From 2-02-FULL-55-14 sp964581115 (GTDB taxonomy: Bacteria; Bacteroidota; Ignavibacteria; UBA10030), in NCBI GenBank assembly GCA_964581115.1, contig CAZOMY010000001.1, forward strand, positions 310,001 to 374,000: DNA of 64,000 nt. Direction: 5' to 3'. The notes beneath the pieces are model-generated. The model saw nothing but the letters and a program-made list of their open reading frames with translations, did no database searches and was not told the origin of the DNA. The translations under genes and the position numbers were made by a program. Numbering within the stretch: position 1 is the first letter of the stretch; each line of letters begins with the position of its first letter. Below are positions 25,228 through 33,944 of the stretch, piece by piece.

Positions 25228-27105
25228 CTAACGAACGAGGACCATTTTCTTCGTGCTCACGAAATCGCGCACTTGTGCGTTGTCAAGAGGGTGCGCTTCG
25301 AGCTTGAAGAGATAGACGCCGCTGGCCAGTGAACCTGCTTCATAGAGGGTCTCGTATTGTCCGGCTGCTCGTTCACCACTGACGATCGTGGCCAACCGTT
25401 CACCCAGCATGGTGTAAAGGGCGATATCGACCCGGCTTCGGTGCTCCAACGCATACCGGATGATCGTTTGGCCTCCCGTCGGGTCGGACGTCGGCTGTTC
25501 GAGGGTGAACATCCGTGTCGCCGCGGGCTCCCGCGTGATGACGGGAACGACGGGCGCCGAGAGGAGGCGGAACGAGCCGGTGTCGGGGCTCCACACCTCC
25601 GCCAATCCGTCGCTCACGCTTGTCGTCCATGAGTAGACCTGCTCTAAAGCCAATCGATCACGGCCGAACAATGCGATGCTGGTGTCGGAGATGCCGGCGA
25701 TGCTCGTATCGAGACTTCCGCCCCACAGCCGGAGCGTGTACCAAAGCACGTCATCATCATCCGGATCCTGCGCCCCGCGCCAGGCCAGGTCGACCAGCCG
25801 GCCGAACGTGATCCGCGCCGTATCGTGACGCAACGCCGGCGTCGGGTAGACCGGAGGGCGGTTTCGGTCGAGGACCGTGACACGCATGACCTCTTCGCTG
25901 CTTTGACGTCCATCACCGGCAGAGACGATAATGAGATAGTTGCCTGACTGCTCGTACCCCGGAGTCCACTGCAACGCTCCTCTCACGTCAACGGCGACCC
26001 CTTCCGGAGCAAGTTCGAGGTGGTAGCGCACGGAGTCTCCATCGGGGTCGAGCGCAGGCAGATGGACGATCAGCGGCTCCATTTCGAAGACGACGGTATC
26101 GCGAATGGTCCTGGAGAACACCGGAGGACGGTTCGTCTCCTCCACATGGATCTGGAACCGGTTCGAGGTGTCGGCAACAGCTCCGTCGGACACGACGACC
26201 ACGCATGAGTAGGCCCCGGCTGCATTGAACCCGGGTGTCCACTCGAACACTCCGGTGTTGGAGAAGAGTTGGAAGCGATAGGAAGCCTCCACGAGAAAGT
26301 AGCTCAGCGAATCGCGGTCAGGGTCTTCAGCCGGTACGGCAATGACCAGCGGGCGGCCTTCGGCTGTCGTCAGGTCCGGCGCCGTCCGGGAGATCCTTGG
26401 CGGCCGATTGATGTGCGCCACCCGGATCCGTCCCCGTTTCATGACGACCTCTTCCCGTCCGTCGGTCACCGCCACTTCCAATGGATAGACGCCGGCATCA
26501 TCATAAGTCGGTTGAAACGTGACGTAGCCTGTCAGCGGCTCGATCGATGCCCCGGTCGGGGCCTGAACGAGCCGATACCGCAGCGTATCTCCGTCAGCGT
26601 CGGTGGCCAGCACGCGGAACCGGAGCAGTTGGCGCTCGTTGATCGTGGTGTCGGGGAATGTGCGGCGTATTTGCGGGGCGTGATTCCTGAAGAGCAGGAT
26701 CCGCGTCACCCCGGCTTCCGGCGGCCAACTTCCCCGATACACGAGAGGCCCCCCTACGGTCCTGGCTTCGAACGAATCCCGTCGGGACAACACGACCCGA
26801 AATCCAAGGCGTTCGCCGTCCACGAGCGTCTCCTGCAATCCCAAGCGTACGCCGAACTGCGAAGGGTTGGAAGGGTAGTGAGCGACCGTCCGGACGATGC
26901 TGCCATCCTCCCGAAGGATACGGACGAAGGCACCGGCGGGCACCGCGGCTCCGTCGAGTTGAATGCTCCCTTCGATCACCATCCGTGGCCGCTGTGCATG
27001 GAGCTGGAACGCCCCGGCCGACGCCACGAGCACGGTCAGAAGTCGTTGAAATACGGTCCAAGGATATGTACGACGTAGCCGCATCACGGTCGACAGGCGC
27101 CGCAT
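25228..27105 (-). CDS. Secreted Ig-like repeat protein with T9SS sorting domain
   Basis: 625-aa exported protein. Signal peptide about residues 10-38 (FQLHAQ). A first beta domain (45-145) is followed by four tandem cadherin/dystroglycan-like Ig repeats of about 95 residues, each with DxDGDxxxY/RY cores (ATDADGDTLRYRL, AEDPDRDSLSYFL, ALDPDGDSVRYHL, AQDPDDDDVLWYTL). The C-terminal 85 residues form a T9SS type-A sorting domain (VDIALYTMLGERLATI, LASGVYLFKLEA). Probably a surface protein. ATG 27105 shares one base with the mutase stop (TGATG). A second ATG at 27084 is possible. Confidence 0.87.
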   Translation of the reverse strand: MRRLSTVMRLRRTYPWTVFQRLLTVLVASAGAFQLHAQRPRMVIEGSIQLDGAAVPAGAFVRILREDGSIVRTVAHYPSNPSQFGVRLGLQETLVDGERLGFRVVLSRRDSFEARTVGGPLVYRGSWPPEAGVTRILLFRNHAPQIRRTFPDTTINERQLLRFRVLATDADGDTLRYRLVQAPTGASIEPLTGYVTFQPTYDDAGVYPLEVAVTDGREEVVMKRGRIRVAHINRPPRISRTAPDLTTAEGRPLVIAVPAEDPDRDSLSYFLVEASYRFQLFSNTGVFEWTPGFNAAGAYSCVVVVSDGAVADTSNRFQIHVEETNRPPVFSRTIRDTVVFEMEPLIVHLPALDPDGDSVRYHLELAPEGVAVDVRGALQWTPGYEQSGNYLIIVSAGDGRQSSEEVMRVTVLDRNRPPVYPTPALRHDTARITFGRLVDLAWRGAQDPDDDDVLWYTLRLWGGSLDTSIAGISDTSIALFGRDRLALEQVYSWTTSVSDGLAEVWSPDTGSFRLLSAPVVPVITREPAATRMFTLEQPTSDPTGGQTIIRYALEHRSRVDIALYTMLGERLATIVSGERAAGQYETLYEAGSLASGVYLFKLEAHPLDNAQVRDFVSTKKMVLVR

Positions 27106-28760
27106 CAGCCTCCCTCGTACTCACCCCACACGCCGCGGAGGACATCAGAGATCTCGCCGACCGTGGCCTTGGCCTCGACGGCCTCAAGGATCGACGGCAT
27201 GAGGTTGCGATGTTCAACGGCAGCGGAACGAACGCCGGCCAGGGCCCGATGCACGGCCGCGACCTCCCGCGCCTGCTTCATCGCCTTGAGCGATGCCACC
27301 TGCCGGGCGCGCGCGCCTTCGTCGACCTTGAGAGTCTCCGGCTTGACCGTTTCTTCCTGCTGGAATCGGTTGACACCGACGATGACCTTGTCGCCCCGTT
27401 CGATGGCCTGTTGGTATTTGTATGCACTGGCGGCGATCTCGGCCTGCATGTAGCCCTGCTCGATCGCACGCACGGCCCCCCCCAACGCGTCGATGCGGTC
27501 CAGATATTCGCGCGCCTTCGTCTCGATCTGATCGGTCAGCGACTCGACGTAGTAGGACCCGCCCAACGGGTCGGGCGTTTCCGTCACGCCCGATTCAAAC
27601 CCGATGACCTGCTGCGTGCGCAGCGCCAGACGTGCGGATTCGGCCGTGGGGAGCGCCAGCGCTTCGTCGCGACCGTTGGTGTGCAACGACTGGCACCCGC
27701 CCAGGACCGCGGCGAGAGCCTGGACCGTCACGCGAACGACGTTGGTATCGATCTGCTGCGCCGCGAGGGTCGCGCCGCCGGTCTGAGCGTGGAAGCGCAG
27801 GCGCTGGCTTTCGGGCGATCTCGCGCCGAAGCGATCACGCATCAATCGCGCCCACAGTCTGCGGGCGGCGCGAAACTTCGCCACCTCCTCGAAGAAATGA
27901 TTGTGTGCATTGAAAAAGAACGAGATCTGAGGCGCGATATCGTCTACGGCAAGCCCTCGGTCGACCGCGGCCTGCACGTACGCGACCGCGTTGGCGATCG
28001 TGAAAGCGAGTTCCTGCACCGCCGTCGAGCCCGCCTCGCGAATGTGGTACCCGCTGATGGAGATCGTGTTCCACTTCGGGAGCACGTCGCGACACCAAGC
28101 CATCAGGTCGGTCACGAGCCGAAGGGAGGGAGCGGGAGGATAAATGTACGTCCCGCGCGCCGCATATTCCTTCAGAATGTCGTTCTGCACCGTACCGGAA
28201 AGCTTGCGGAGGTCGGCTCCCTGCTCTTTCGCAACGGCGACGTACAACGCCAGCAGGGTCGACGCCGTGGCATTGATCGTCATCGAAGTCGACACATCCT
28301 GCAGTCGTATTCCATTGAAGAGGACCCGCATGTCATCGATCGAATCGATCGCAACGCCCACCTTCCCCACTTCGCCCTCGGACATCGGATGGTCGGAATC
28401 GTAGCCGATCTGCGTCGGCAGGTCGAATGCGACCGAGAGTCCCGTCGTGCCGCTCTGGATAAGATAGCGATAGCGCTCGTTCGATTCCTCAGCCGTCCCG
28501 AAGCCGGCATACTGCCGCATCGTCCACAAACGGCTCCGGTACATCGTCGGATAGACGCCTCGCGTGAAGGGGAACTCGCCGGGAAAACCCAGGTCCTCGA
28601 AGTACGATTGGTCCCGGGGGACATACACCGGATCGATCGGTATGCCGGAGTCGGTCGCGAACGCCGGCTTGCGTTCGCCGCCGCGCTTCATTGATGGGCC
28701 GCGCGTTTCGCGCTCCCATCGTTCGATGTCGTGCGTTGTGATCTTGTCGATGCCGCTCAT
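27105..28760 (-). CDS. Methylmalonyl-CoA mutase-type large subunit without B12 domain
   Basis: Radical acyl-CoA mutase catalytic subunit (TIM barrel), 551 aa from ATG 28760 with AGAGGA nine bases upstream. Conserved blocks: TRGVYPTMYRSRLWTMRQYAGF (the Tyr typical of methylmalonyl- rather than isobutyryl-CoA mutases), GLSVAFDLPTQIGYDSDHP, a TVQNDILKEY block with the family Arg before TYIYPP, and ISGYHI. It ends at GVWGEYEGG without the C-terminal cobalamin-binding DxHxxG domain, so a separate small subunit must exist elsewhere. Role: propionate or succinyl-CoA interconversion. It is located between comEC and an exported protein, not with mutB or meaB. Confidence 0.93.
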   Translation of the reverse strand: MSGIDKITTHDIERWERETRGPSMKRGGERKPAFATDSGIPIDPVYVPRDQSYFEDLGFPGEFPFTRGVYPTMYRSRLWTMRQYAGFGTAEESNERYRYLIQSGTTGLSVAFDLPTQIGYDSDHPMSEGEVGKVGVAIDSIDDMRVLFNGIRLQDVSTSMTINATASTLLALYVAVAKEQGADLRKLSGTVQNDILKEYAARGTYIYPPAPSLRLVTDLMAWCRDVLPKWNTISISGYHIREAGSTAVQELAFTIANAVAYVQAAVDRGLAVDDIAPQISFFFNAHNHFFEEVAKFRAARRLWARLMRDRFGARSPESQRLRFHAQTGGATLAAQQIDTNVVRVTVQALAAVLGGCQSLHTNGRDEALALPTAESARLALRTQQVIGFESGVTETPDPLGGSYYVESLTDQIETKAREYLDRIDALGGAVRAIEQGYMQAEIAASAYKYQQAIERGDKVIVGVNRFQQEETVKPETLKVDEGARARQVASLKAMKQAREVAAVHRALAGVRSAAVEHRNLMPSILEAVEAKATVGEISDVLRGVWGEYEGG

Positions 28761-28776
28761 ACGCAGTGATCCTCTG

Positions 28777-31179
28777 TCAGTGGTCGAACCGGCCCCAGAC
28801 GTGCTTGCGCCAACGTCGGCCGTCCGTTGTGAGCCACGCCGCACCCTCCTCCATCGTCAGGGTGACAATGATCCGGCGCTCATGAAACAACGACAATCGC
28901 GCCGGAGACGGGTGGCCGAACGAATTACCCCGTCCGACCGAGATCACGGCCTGCTCCGGCCGCACACGATCGAGCCACCGAGGCGTCGTTCCCGTATTAC
29001 TGCCGTGATGGGCCACCTTCAGCACGTCGGAACGCACGAAATCGCCGTATCGCCGCAGGACCTCATCCTCACCATCTTCCTCCAAATCGCCGGTCAGGAG
29101 CATCGACGCTTCTCCGGCCAGCAGTCGGATGACTACTGACCGATCATTCGCCGATCGGCTCACGGGAACAGGCCCGGGATGGAGCACATACAGGCGCACG
29201 GACGGATCGACTGAGACCTGTTCGCCCCGCCGCACCGTTCGGACGCGGACACCTTTTGAACGTACGAGGCGAAGGATCTCCGGTCCGGCCTCAACGCTGT
29301 CGCTGAGGGTCAATGTACGCACCGGAAGACGGTCGAGCAACCGTCCCAATCCGCCCGCATGGTCGCGATGACCATGCGTGATCACAACCTCGTCCAACGC
29401 TTTGACACCGAGTCGCTGGAGCAGCGGTACGATCGTTCGGTCCGCTGCGAACTCCGAAGGACCGGTGTCGACGAGGATGTTCGCCCCGCCGAACGTCTTG
29501 ATGAGGTGTGCATCCCCCTGTCCAACGTCGATGGTGATGACCTGCGCCAACGGACGATCTCCGGCAACGATGGGACGCCAGATCGCAACGACGCTCAACG
29601 CGCATGCACACGCCAGCAGACCGCGCCGAAGACCCGGGAGCGTTCCGCTGGCAATGACCCCAAGGAAGGCATACAGCGTCGCCATGGTCCAGGGATCGGG
29701 ACGAGTCGACCCAACGGCGGCCATCGGCACAGATGCTCCCGTGCGGACAATGCCGAGCAGCAGGTCCATCACCAGGTCGTTAACGCCGGCGTAGACCGAC
29801 GCCGCCCAGGTAGAGAGCGGCATGACGAGCAGTTCGATCACGCCGAACACGAGCGCGGCGCCCGACAGCGGGACGACCGCGAGATTCGCCACGACCGAGA
29901 CGAGCGATATCTGACCGAAGATCGACATCGTCAAGGGCAAGGTACCGACCTGGGCCGCGGCCGAAACCGCCAGCAGTTGTACAACAGCGCGAACGACGTC
30001 GTGATCGCGGAATTCTTCCGGCAGCCGGTTCAACCAGGGCTCCAACAACGGCGAACCGATCACGATCGCCAGGACCGAGATGAACGACAGCTGAAAGCCA
30101 ACATCGAACAACGACCGCGGGTCGAGCAACAGCAGCAGAACGGCCGCCACTGCCAACGACTGAAAAACGTCGGCTCGACGGCCGGTCACGCCCGACGTAA
30201 GGACGACGATGGCCATGATACTCGCCCGAACGACGGAGGGGCTCGATCCCGTAACCCAGGCATAGAACAGGACCGATATCACGGCCGCGCCGAAGGCCGC
30301 ACGCCGGCGTAATCGCACCAAGCCTGCCGTCACCAGGGCAACAAGGGCGATCAGGGCCACATTGCCTCCCGACACGGCGAGAATGTGAACGGTGCCAGTA
30401 GCCAGAAATGCCGACCTCAGGTCCTCCGCCAGGTCCGCTCGGTAACCCAAGATCACGCCCTTGAGAAAGGCGGCTCGGTCTCCGGCGTGTAGTCTGTCGA
30501 TCGACGTATAAGCGAGAGATTGAACCCGTCCCAGCACGAGATGCGGGTGGAACCCCTCCGTTGTCGGCACGCGGACCGCCTCGCGGGCGCGGATCACGAC
30601 GTCGATGCCCGACATCGACAATACGGACCCGTAGTCCATCTCCCCCGGATTTCGCGGACGCGGAAACGGCTCGACAGAGCCGCGAAGGAGCCAAACGTCG
30701 CCGACCTCGGGGTGCAACGACGCGGAACGGTCCCCCTCACGCGGCACCGAGATGCGGGCACGCACGACCGGACGATCGCACATCAATTCGTGCGGAAGGC
30801 GAACGTCGGCGATGCAACTCCACGAACGCTCACGCTGGACCGGAGGGTCGACGATACGCGCGGTGAATGGCAACTCGACACCGGGTCCCGTCGGTCCGGG
30901 TCGCGCCGCGCTGGCCGCGCGTGTCACGTCGGCGTACCAGGTCATGCCGCCGAAGCTCAGACTCACAAGCAAGGCGGCATCCGCGGCCGCCGAACCGGCC
31001 CGGCGCAGAACAAGAGCGGCAATGAATGAGAGGACGAGGAGGGCGTACGAGATGGACGGCGGCCATCCGAGCGCATCGGAGGCCGCGATACCCGCGGCAA
31101 GCACCACCGCCATCCGAACCGCAGGCCGTGGAGCGAGCCATCCCCCTAAGGTGCGATGTTCAGGAGTTCGAGGACACAC
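28777..31179 (-). CDS. comEC: ComEC/Rec2 competence membrane protein
   Basis: Inner-membrane channel for single-stranded DNA during natural transformation, about 800 aa. Three parts are seen. Two N-terminal membrane helices precede a DUF4131-type beta domain (RERSWSCIADVRL). The Competence domain follows with many helices (LAVSGGNVALIALVAL, SVVRASIMAIVVL, SLFDVGFQLSFISVLAI). A C-terminal MBL domain carries THGHRDHAGGLG, LTGDLEE and KVAHHGSNTGT. Start uncertain: GTG 31179 overlaps the upstream gene by 34 bp; ATG 31113 has no ribosome site and would trim the first helix. Confidence 0.9.
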   Translation of the reverse strand: MCPRTPEHRTLGGWLAPRPAVRMAVVLAAGIAASDALGWPPSISYALLVLSFIAALVLRRAGSAAADAALLVSLSFGGMTWYADVTRAASAARPGPTGPGVELPFTARIVDPPVQRERSWSCIADVRLPHELMCDRPVVRARISVPREGDRSASLHPEVGDVWLLRGSVEPFPRPRNPGEMDYGSVLSMSGIDVVIRAREAVRVPTTEGFHPHLVLGRVQSLAYTSIDRLHAGDRAAFLKGVILGYRADLAEDLRSAFLATGTVHILAVSGGNVALIALVALVTAGLVRLRRRAAFGAAVISVLFYAWVTGSSPSVVRASIMAIVVLTSGVTGRRADVFQSLAVAAVLLLLLDPRSLFDVGFQLSFISVLAIVIGSPLLEPWLNRLPEEFRDHDVVRAVVQLLAVSAAAQVGTLPLTMSIFGQISLVSVVANLAVVPLSGAALVFGVIELLVMPLSTWAASVYAGVNDLVMDLLLGIVRTGASVPMAAVGSTRPDPWTMATLYAFLGVIASGTLPGLRRGLLACACALSVVAIWRPIVAGDRPLAQVITIDVGQGDAHLIKTFGGANILVDTGPSEFAADRTIVPLLQRLGVKALDEVVITHGHRDHAGGLGRLLDRLPVRTLTLSDSVEAGPEILRLVRSKGVRVRTVRRGEQVSVDPSVRLYVLHPGPVPVSRSANDRSVVIRLLAGEASMLLTGDLEEDGEDEVLRRYGDFVRSDVLKVAHHGSNTGTTPRWLDRVRPEQAVISVGRGNSFGHPSPARLSLFHERRIIVTLTMEEGAAWLTTDGRRWRKHVWGRFDH

Positions 31180-32057
31180 GGTGACACGTGTGTCAGGTTG
31201 CGAATACGGTCGGCACACCTCCGATGTCCGTGGCCGAGCGCAAGGCAGGGCACGGGATTCCGGGTGTGCATCTTCGTGCTCAGATCTTCGACATTCCCGT
31301 GATCGCTGATGGCCATCAGGAGCGTCGATGTCGGATCGACCGCCTCGAGTAATCCGCCCAGGAATGCATCGAGCCGTTCCAGCGACGTCACGGCCCGCGA
31401 CATGTCTTGGGCGTGCCCGACGTGATCGGTGATCCAATAGTCGAACACGGTCAGATCGTGGTCGGCGATGATCTCCGCCGCGTGCTCTCCCGCGACCTCG
31501 GGCGTCACCGGTTCCACGTTGGTATGTCCCATCTCCTTCCAGCGGTCGCGTACGAGATCGGCCGAGACCGCCCGGCCGGCCGCGAGGTCTTCGGCGGTCC
31601 TGAGCGGGATCTCGGCAGCGAGCGAAGCCATCGTCGGAACATTCAGTCGTCTCGTTCCCGATGCCGTGTAATCAAAGAACCGCTGGGGAAAAGCGTTCGC
31701 CAGGACCGCGCGCTTTCCTGCATCGCGAACGCGCCGGAAGAGGCTGCGCTCGGCAATGATCGGACGAAGACTGGTGGGGGGATACGGGCCGAAGTGACGG
31801 CCAAAACGCCTTGCGCCGTTGACACCTGTGAAGATCGCCGTCTGTCCGGTACCGCTTTGCGGGAGCCCGGGCATGCGCAGGTTCGCATCAACGGGGTGGA
31901 GCGACGCAAGGCTTGTCTGACGACGGCGATCACGGAGATGGGGGATGTCTCCAAGCAAGGATCGAAGGACGGGGAGACGAGCGACGAAGAAGGGATTCCG
32001 ATCGGGATCGGCGGGACCGATGCCCACCCCGTCCAGGAACAGCAGGAAGACCTTCAC
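31146..32057 (-). CDS. Alkaline phosphatase superfamily metalloenzyme (phosphoglycerate/phosphopentomutase-like)
   Basis: 303-aa protein with the two-metal core of the superfamily. LFLDGVGIG at the N-terminus gives a metal Asp, SGTGQTAIFTGVNG gives the probable nucleophile region, FDYWITDHVGHAQD and ISDHGNVEDLSTKMHTRNPVP give further metal Asp/His ligands. It is shorter than the co-factor-independent phosphoglycerate mutases and resembles uncharacterised metalloenzymes often annotated as peptidase or phosphomutase. Function uncertain. GTG 32057 overlaps the dtd stop as GTGA, so the two are coupled. Confidence 0.82.
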   Translation of the reverse strand: MKVFLLFLDGVGIGPADPDRNPFFVARLPVLRSLLGDIPHLRDRRRQTSLASLHPVDANLRMPGLPQSGTGQTAIFTGVNGARRFGRHFGPYPPTSLRPIIAERSLFRRVRDAGKRAVLANAFPQRFFDYTASGTRRLNVPTMASLAAEIPLRTAEDLAAGRAVSADLVRDRWKEMGHTNVEPVTPEVAGEHAAEIIADHDLTVFDYWITDHVGHAQDMSRAVTSLERLDAFLGGLLEAVDPTSTLLMAISDHGNVEDLSTKMHTRNPVPCLALGHGHRRCADRIRNLTHVSPCVLELLNIAP

Positions 32058-32518
32058 CCCCGACCTCCCCCGGGAAGGATCTCCAGTTGGACGGTGACGG
32101 GCCCGTCGTTCACGAGTTCCACTTGCATCATCGCGCCGAAGGTTCCTGACGGAACGGGTCGACCGCCGAGTTCGCGTCGGAGCGCTTCTATGAACCGTTC
32201 GTACAGGCGCTCAGCCTTTTCCGGCGGCGCGGCATCGGTATAGCTGGGGCGTGTTCCTCGGCGCGTGTCGGCATACAGCGTGAACTGCGACACGACCAGC
32301 GCATCGCCGCCGACATCGCGAACGGATCGATTCATTTTTCCTTCCTCATCCGGAAAGATCCGCAGGACCGCGCATCGTGCGGCCAACTCGTCAGCCGCCG
32401 ATTCTGCGTCATCGCGGTGAACGCCTAAGAGGATGAGCAGGCCGGGTCCGATCGAGCCGACCACACGGCCATCGACGGATACGGAAGCCTGCGAGACCCT
32501 CTGCAAGACGGCCTTCAT
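32054..32518 (-). CDS. dtd: D-aminoacyl-tRNA deacylase
   Basis: Removes D-amino acids (and Gly mischarged on tRNA-Ala) from tRNA. 154 aa, slightly longer than the usual 145-150. N-terminus MKAVLQRVSQASVSVDG; catalytic Thr motif SQFTLYAD; cross-subunit Gly-Pro motif NDGPVTV. ATG 32518 overlaps the prmC stop as ATGA. Confidence 0.96.
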   Translation of the reverse strand: MKAVLQRVSQASVSVDGRVVGSIGPGLLILLGVHRDDAESAADELAARCAVLRIFPDEEGKMNRSVRDVGGDALVVSQFTLYADTRRGTRPSYTDAAPPEKAERLYERFIEALRRELGGRPVPSGTFGAMMQVELVNDGPVTVQLEILPGGGRG

Positions 32519-33420
32519 TCTTTGAGGTTCCGAGGTTCGAACCAGGCTGATACAACCCTTTCGATCTGCTGCAGGTCGCGATGAGAGCGGATCTGGGTCG
32601 CTCCCGACTCATCGCAGAGGCGCATTACCTCGTTGGCCTGATCGTGTCCAACCTCCATAACGAGCGGTCCAGGCCGATGAAGCAGATCGGGCATCGCTTC
32701 GATGATCCGGCGAATGCATCGAAATCCGTCAGCCCCGTCGGTCAAGGCGCGTTGCGGCTCCTGGTTGCGGATGTGTGGCTCGAGCGTTTCCCACTCGAGG
32801 AGCGGAATGTACGGCGGATTACTCGCAACGATATCGAAGCGTGACCGGAGCCATTCGGGCAGTGGCTCGAAGACGTCCCACTCGATCATCTCGATTCGAT
32901 CGGCCAATCCGTGGTCGTTGACGTTTGAGAGGGCGACCTCGAGTGAACCGGGATGAACATCGACTCCGACCGCCTGGAGCTCCTTGACATACTTCACGGC
33001 GGCCACCGCGATGTTGCCGCTTCCGGTTCCCACGTCGAGCATTCGAAGCGTCTGCCCGGGTGGCTGTTCTTTCGCCCAGAGCATGATCCACTCCACGAGC
33101 GTCTCGGTCTCGGGTCGGGGGATGAGGACGCGCGGATCGACCCGCAGCGAGAGACCCATGAAATGGGCGGAACCGACGATGTATTGCACGGGCTCGCCCC
33201 GAAGGCGCCGCAGGAGGACCCTCCGGAAGGCCTCCAACTCGGCGGTCTGCACCGGGAGCTCGAAGCCGGTGTAAAGCTCGATTCGCGGACGCCGGAGCAC
33301 GTGCGCGAGCAACAACTCGACGGTCAGGCGAGCCTCGTCGAGGCCACGCTGCTGCAGGTGGTCGATCGTCACGCGCATGAGCTCCCGCACCGTCCATTGA
33401 CGGGTGGAAGAGTCGAACAT
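32515..33420 (-). CDS. prmC: Release factor glutamine methyltransferase
   Basis: Methylates the GGQ glutamine of RF1/RF2. 301 aa from ATG 33420. An N-terminal five-helix domain is followed by a Rossmann SAM domain: IPRPETETLVEW, LDVGTGSGNIAVA (motif I), VGVDVHPGSLEVA and the catalytic SNPPYIP. A TTG at 33429 would overlap the upstream stop as TTGA, but the ATG five bases beyond the stop is preferred. Coupled to dtd. Confidence 0.95.
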   Translation of the reverse strand: MFDSSTRQWTVRELMRVTIDHLQQRGLDEARLTVELLLAHVLRRPRIELYTGFELPVQTAELEAFRRVLLRRLRGEPVQYIVGSAHFMGLSLRVDPRVLIPRPETETLVEWIMLWAKEQPPGQTLRMLDVGTGSGNIAVAAVKYVKELQAVGVDVHPGSLEVALSNVNDHGLADRIEMIEWDVFEPLPEWLRSRFDIVASNPPYIPLLEWETLEPHIRNQEPQRALTDGADGFRCIRRIIEAMPDLLHRPGPLVMEVGHDQANEVMRLCDESGATQIRSHRDLQQIERVVSAWFEPRNLKE

Positions 33421-33425
33421 GCGGA

Positions 33426-33881
33426 TCAACGTTTGCGCCGCTTTGAAGTCCGGGTCGCCGGCTTCGTAGCGGACGTCGTGCCCCTCGGTGGTCGGTGTGT
33501 ACCGTTCGAGCCTCTTTTTGCGCCCACCGATCTTGTCTCGGACAGGTGGCGCAAGGACAGGCTCGGCATTTCGTCCTCATCGTCCTCCGGCTGTCGTACA
33601 AGACGGCGGAGTGAGACGGTCCAGGATGACCAGATCCCCATGTTGACCAGGTCATCTTCCCGCTCTTCTTCCCCGGTTTCTCCGTCCACATCGTCGGCGC
33701 GGTCAACGTGGAACCGGGGATCGCATTCGAGCATGGCCGCGAAGTCGGCAAGCGCGCACATTTCGAAGCCGTCGGCGCGCGACCGCTTCGAGACCGATTC
33801 CCAGAGCGAGCGGAGCGGAACAGGGGTCGATGAACCTGCGGCAAGCACCTGGGCCGCGGCATGGAGGGTTCGTTCGAACAC
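33426..33881 (-). CDS. Small protein of unknown function, possible winged-helix N-terminus
   Basis: 151 aa, not recognised with confidence. Residues 1-60 (LRSLWESVSKRSR, FAAMLECDPRFHVD) have the look of a short winged-helix such as the HARE-HTH domains, which is a guess. The middle is strongly acidic (DDVDGETGEEEREDD) and the last 35 residues are strongly basic (Lys/Arg/Thr-rich, ending KRRKR). A basic tail after an acidic stretch suggests nucleic acid contact. The stop lies 5 bp before the prmC ATG, supporting a shared transcript. Confidence 0.6.
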   Translation of the reverse strand: MFERTLHAAAQVLAAGSSTPVPLRSLWESVSKRSRADGFEMCALADFAAMLECDPRFHVDRADDVDGETGEEEREDDLVNMGIWSSWTVSLRRLVRQPEDDEDEMPSLSLRHLSETRSVGAKRGSNGTHRPPRGTTSATKPATRTSKRRKR

Positions 33882-33944
33882 GGGGCTGGCGGCCGGCCGT
33901 GTGGACCGGACCGCATGAAAAGGTAGGAGTTCTGCGGTGAACTG

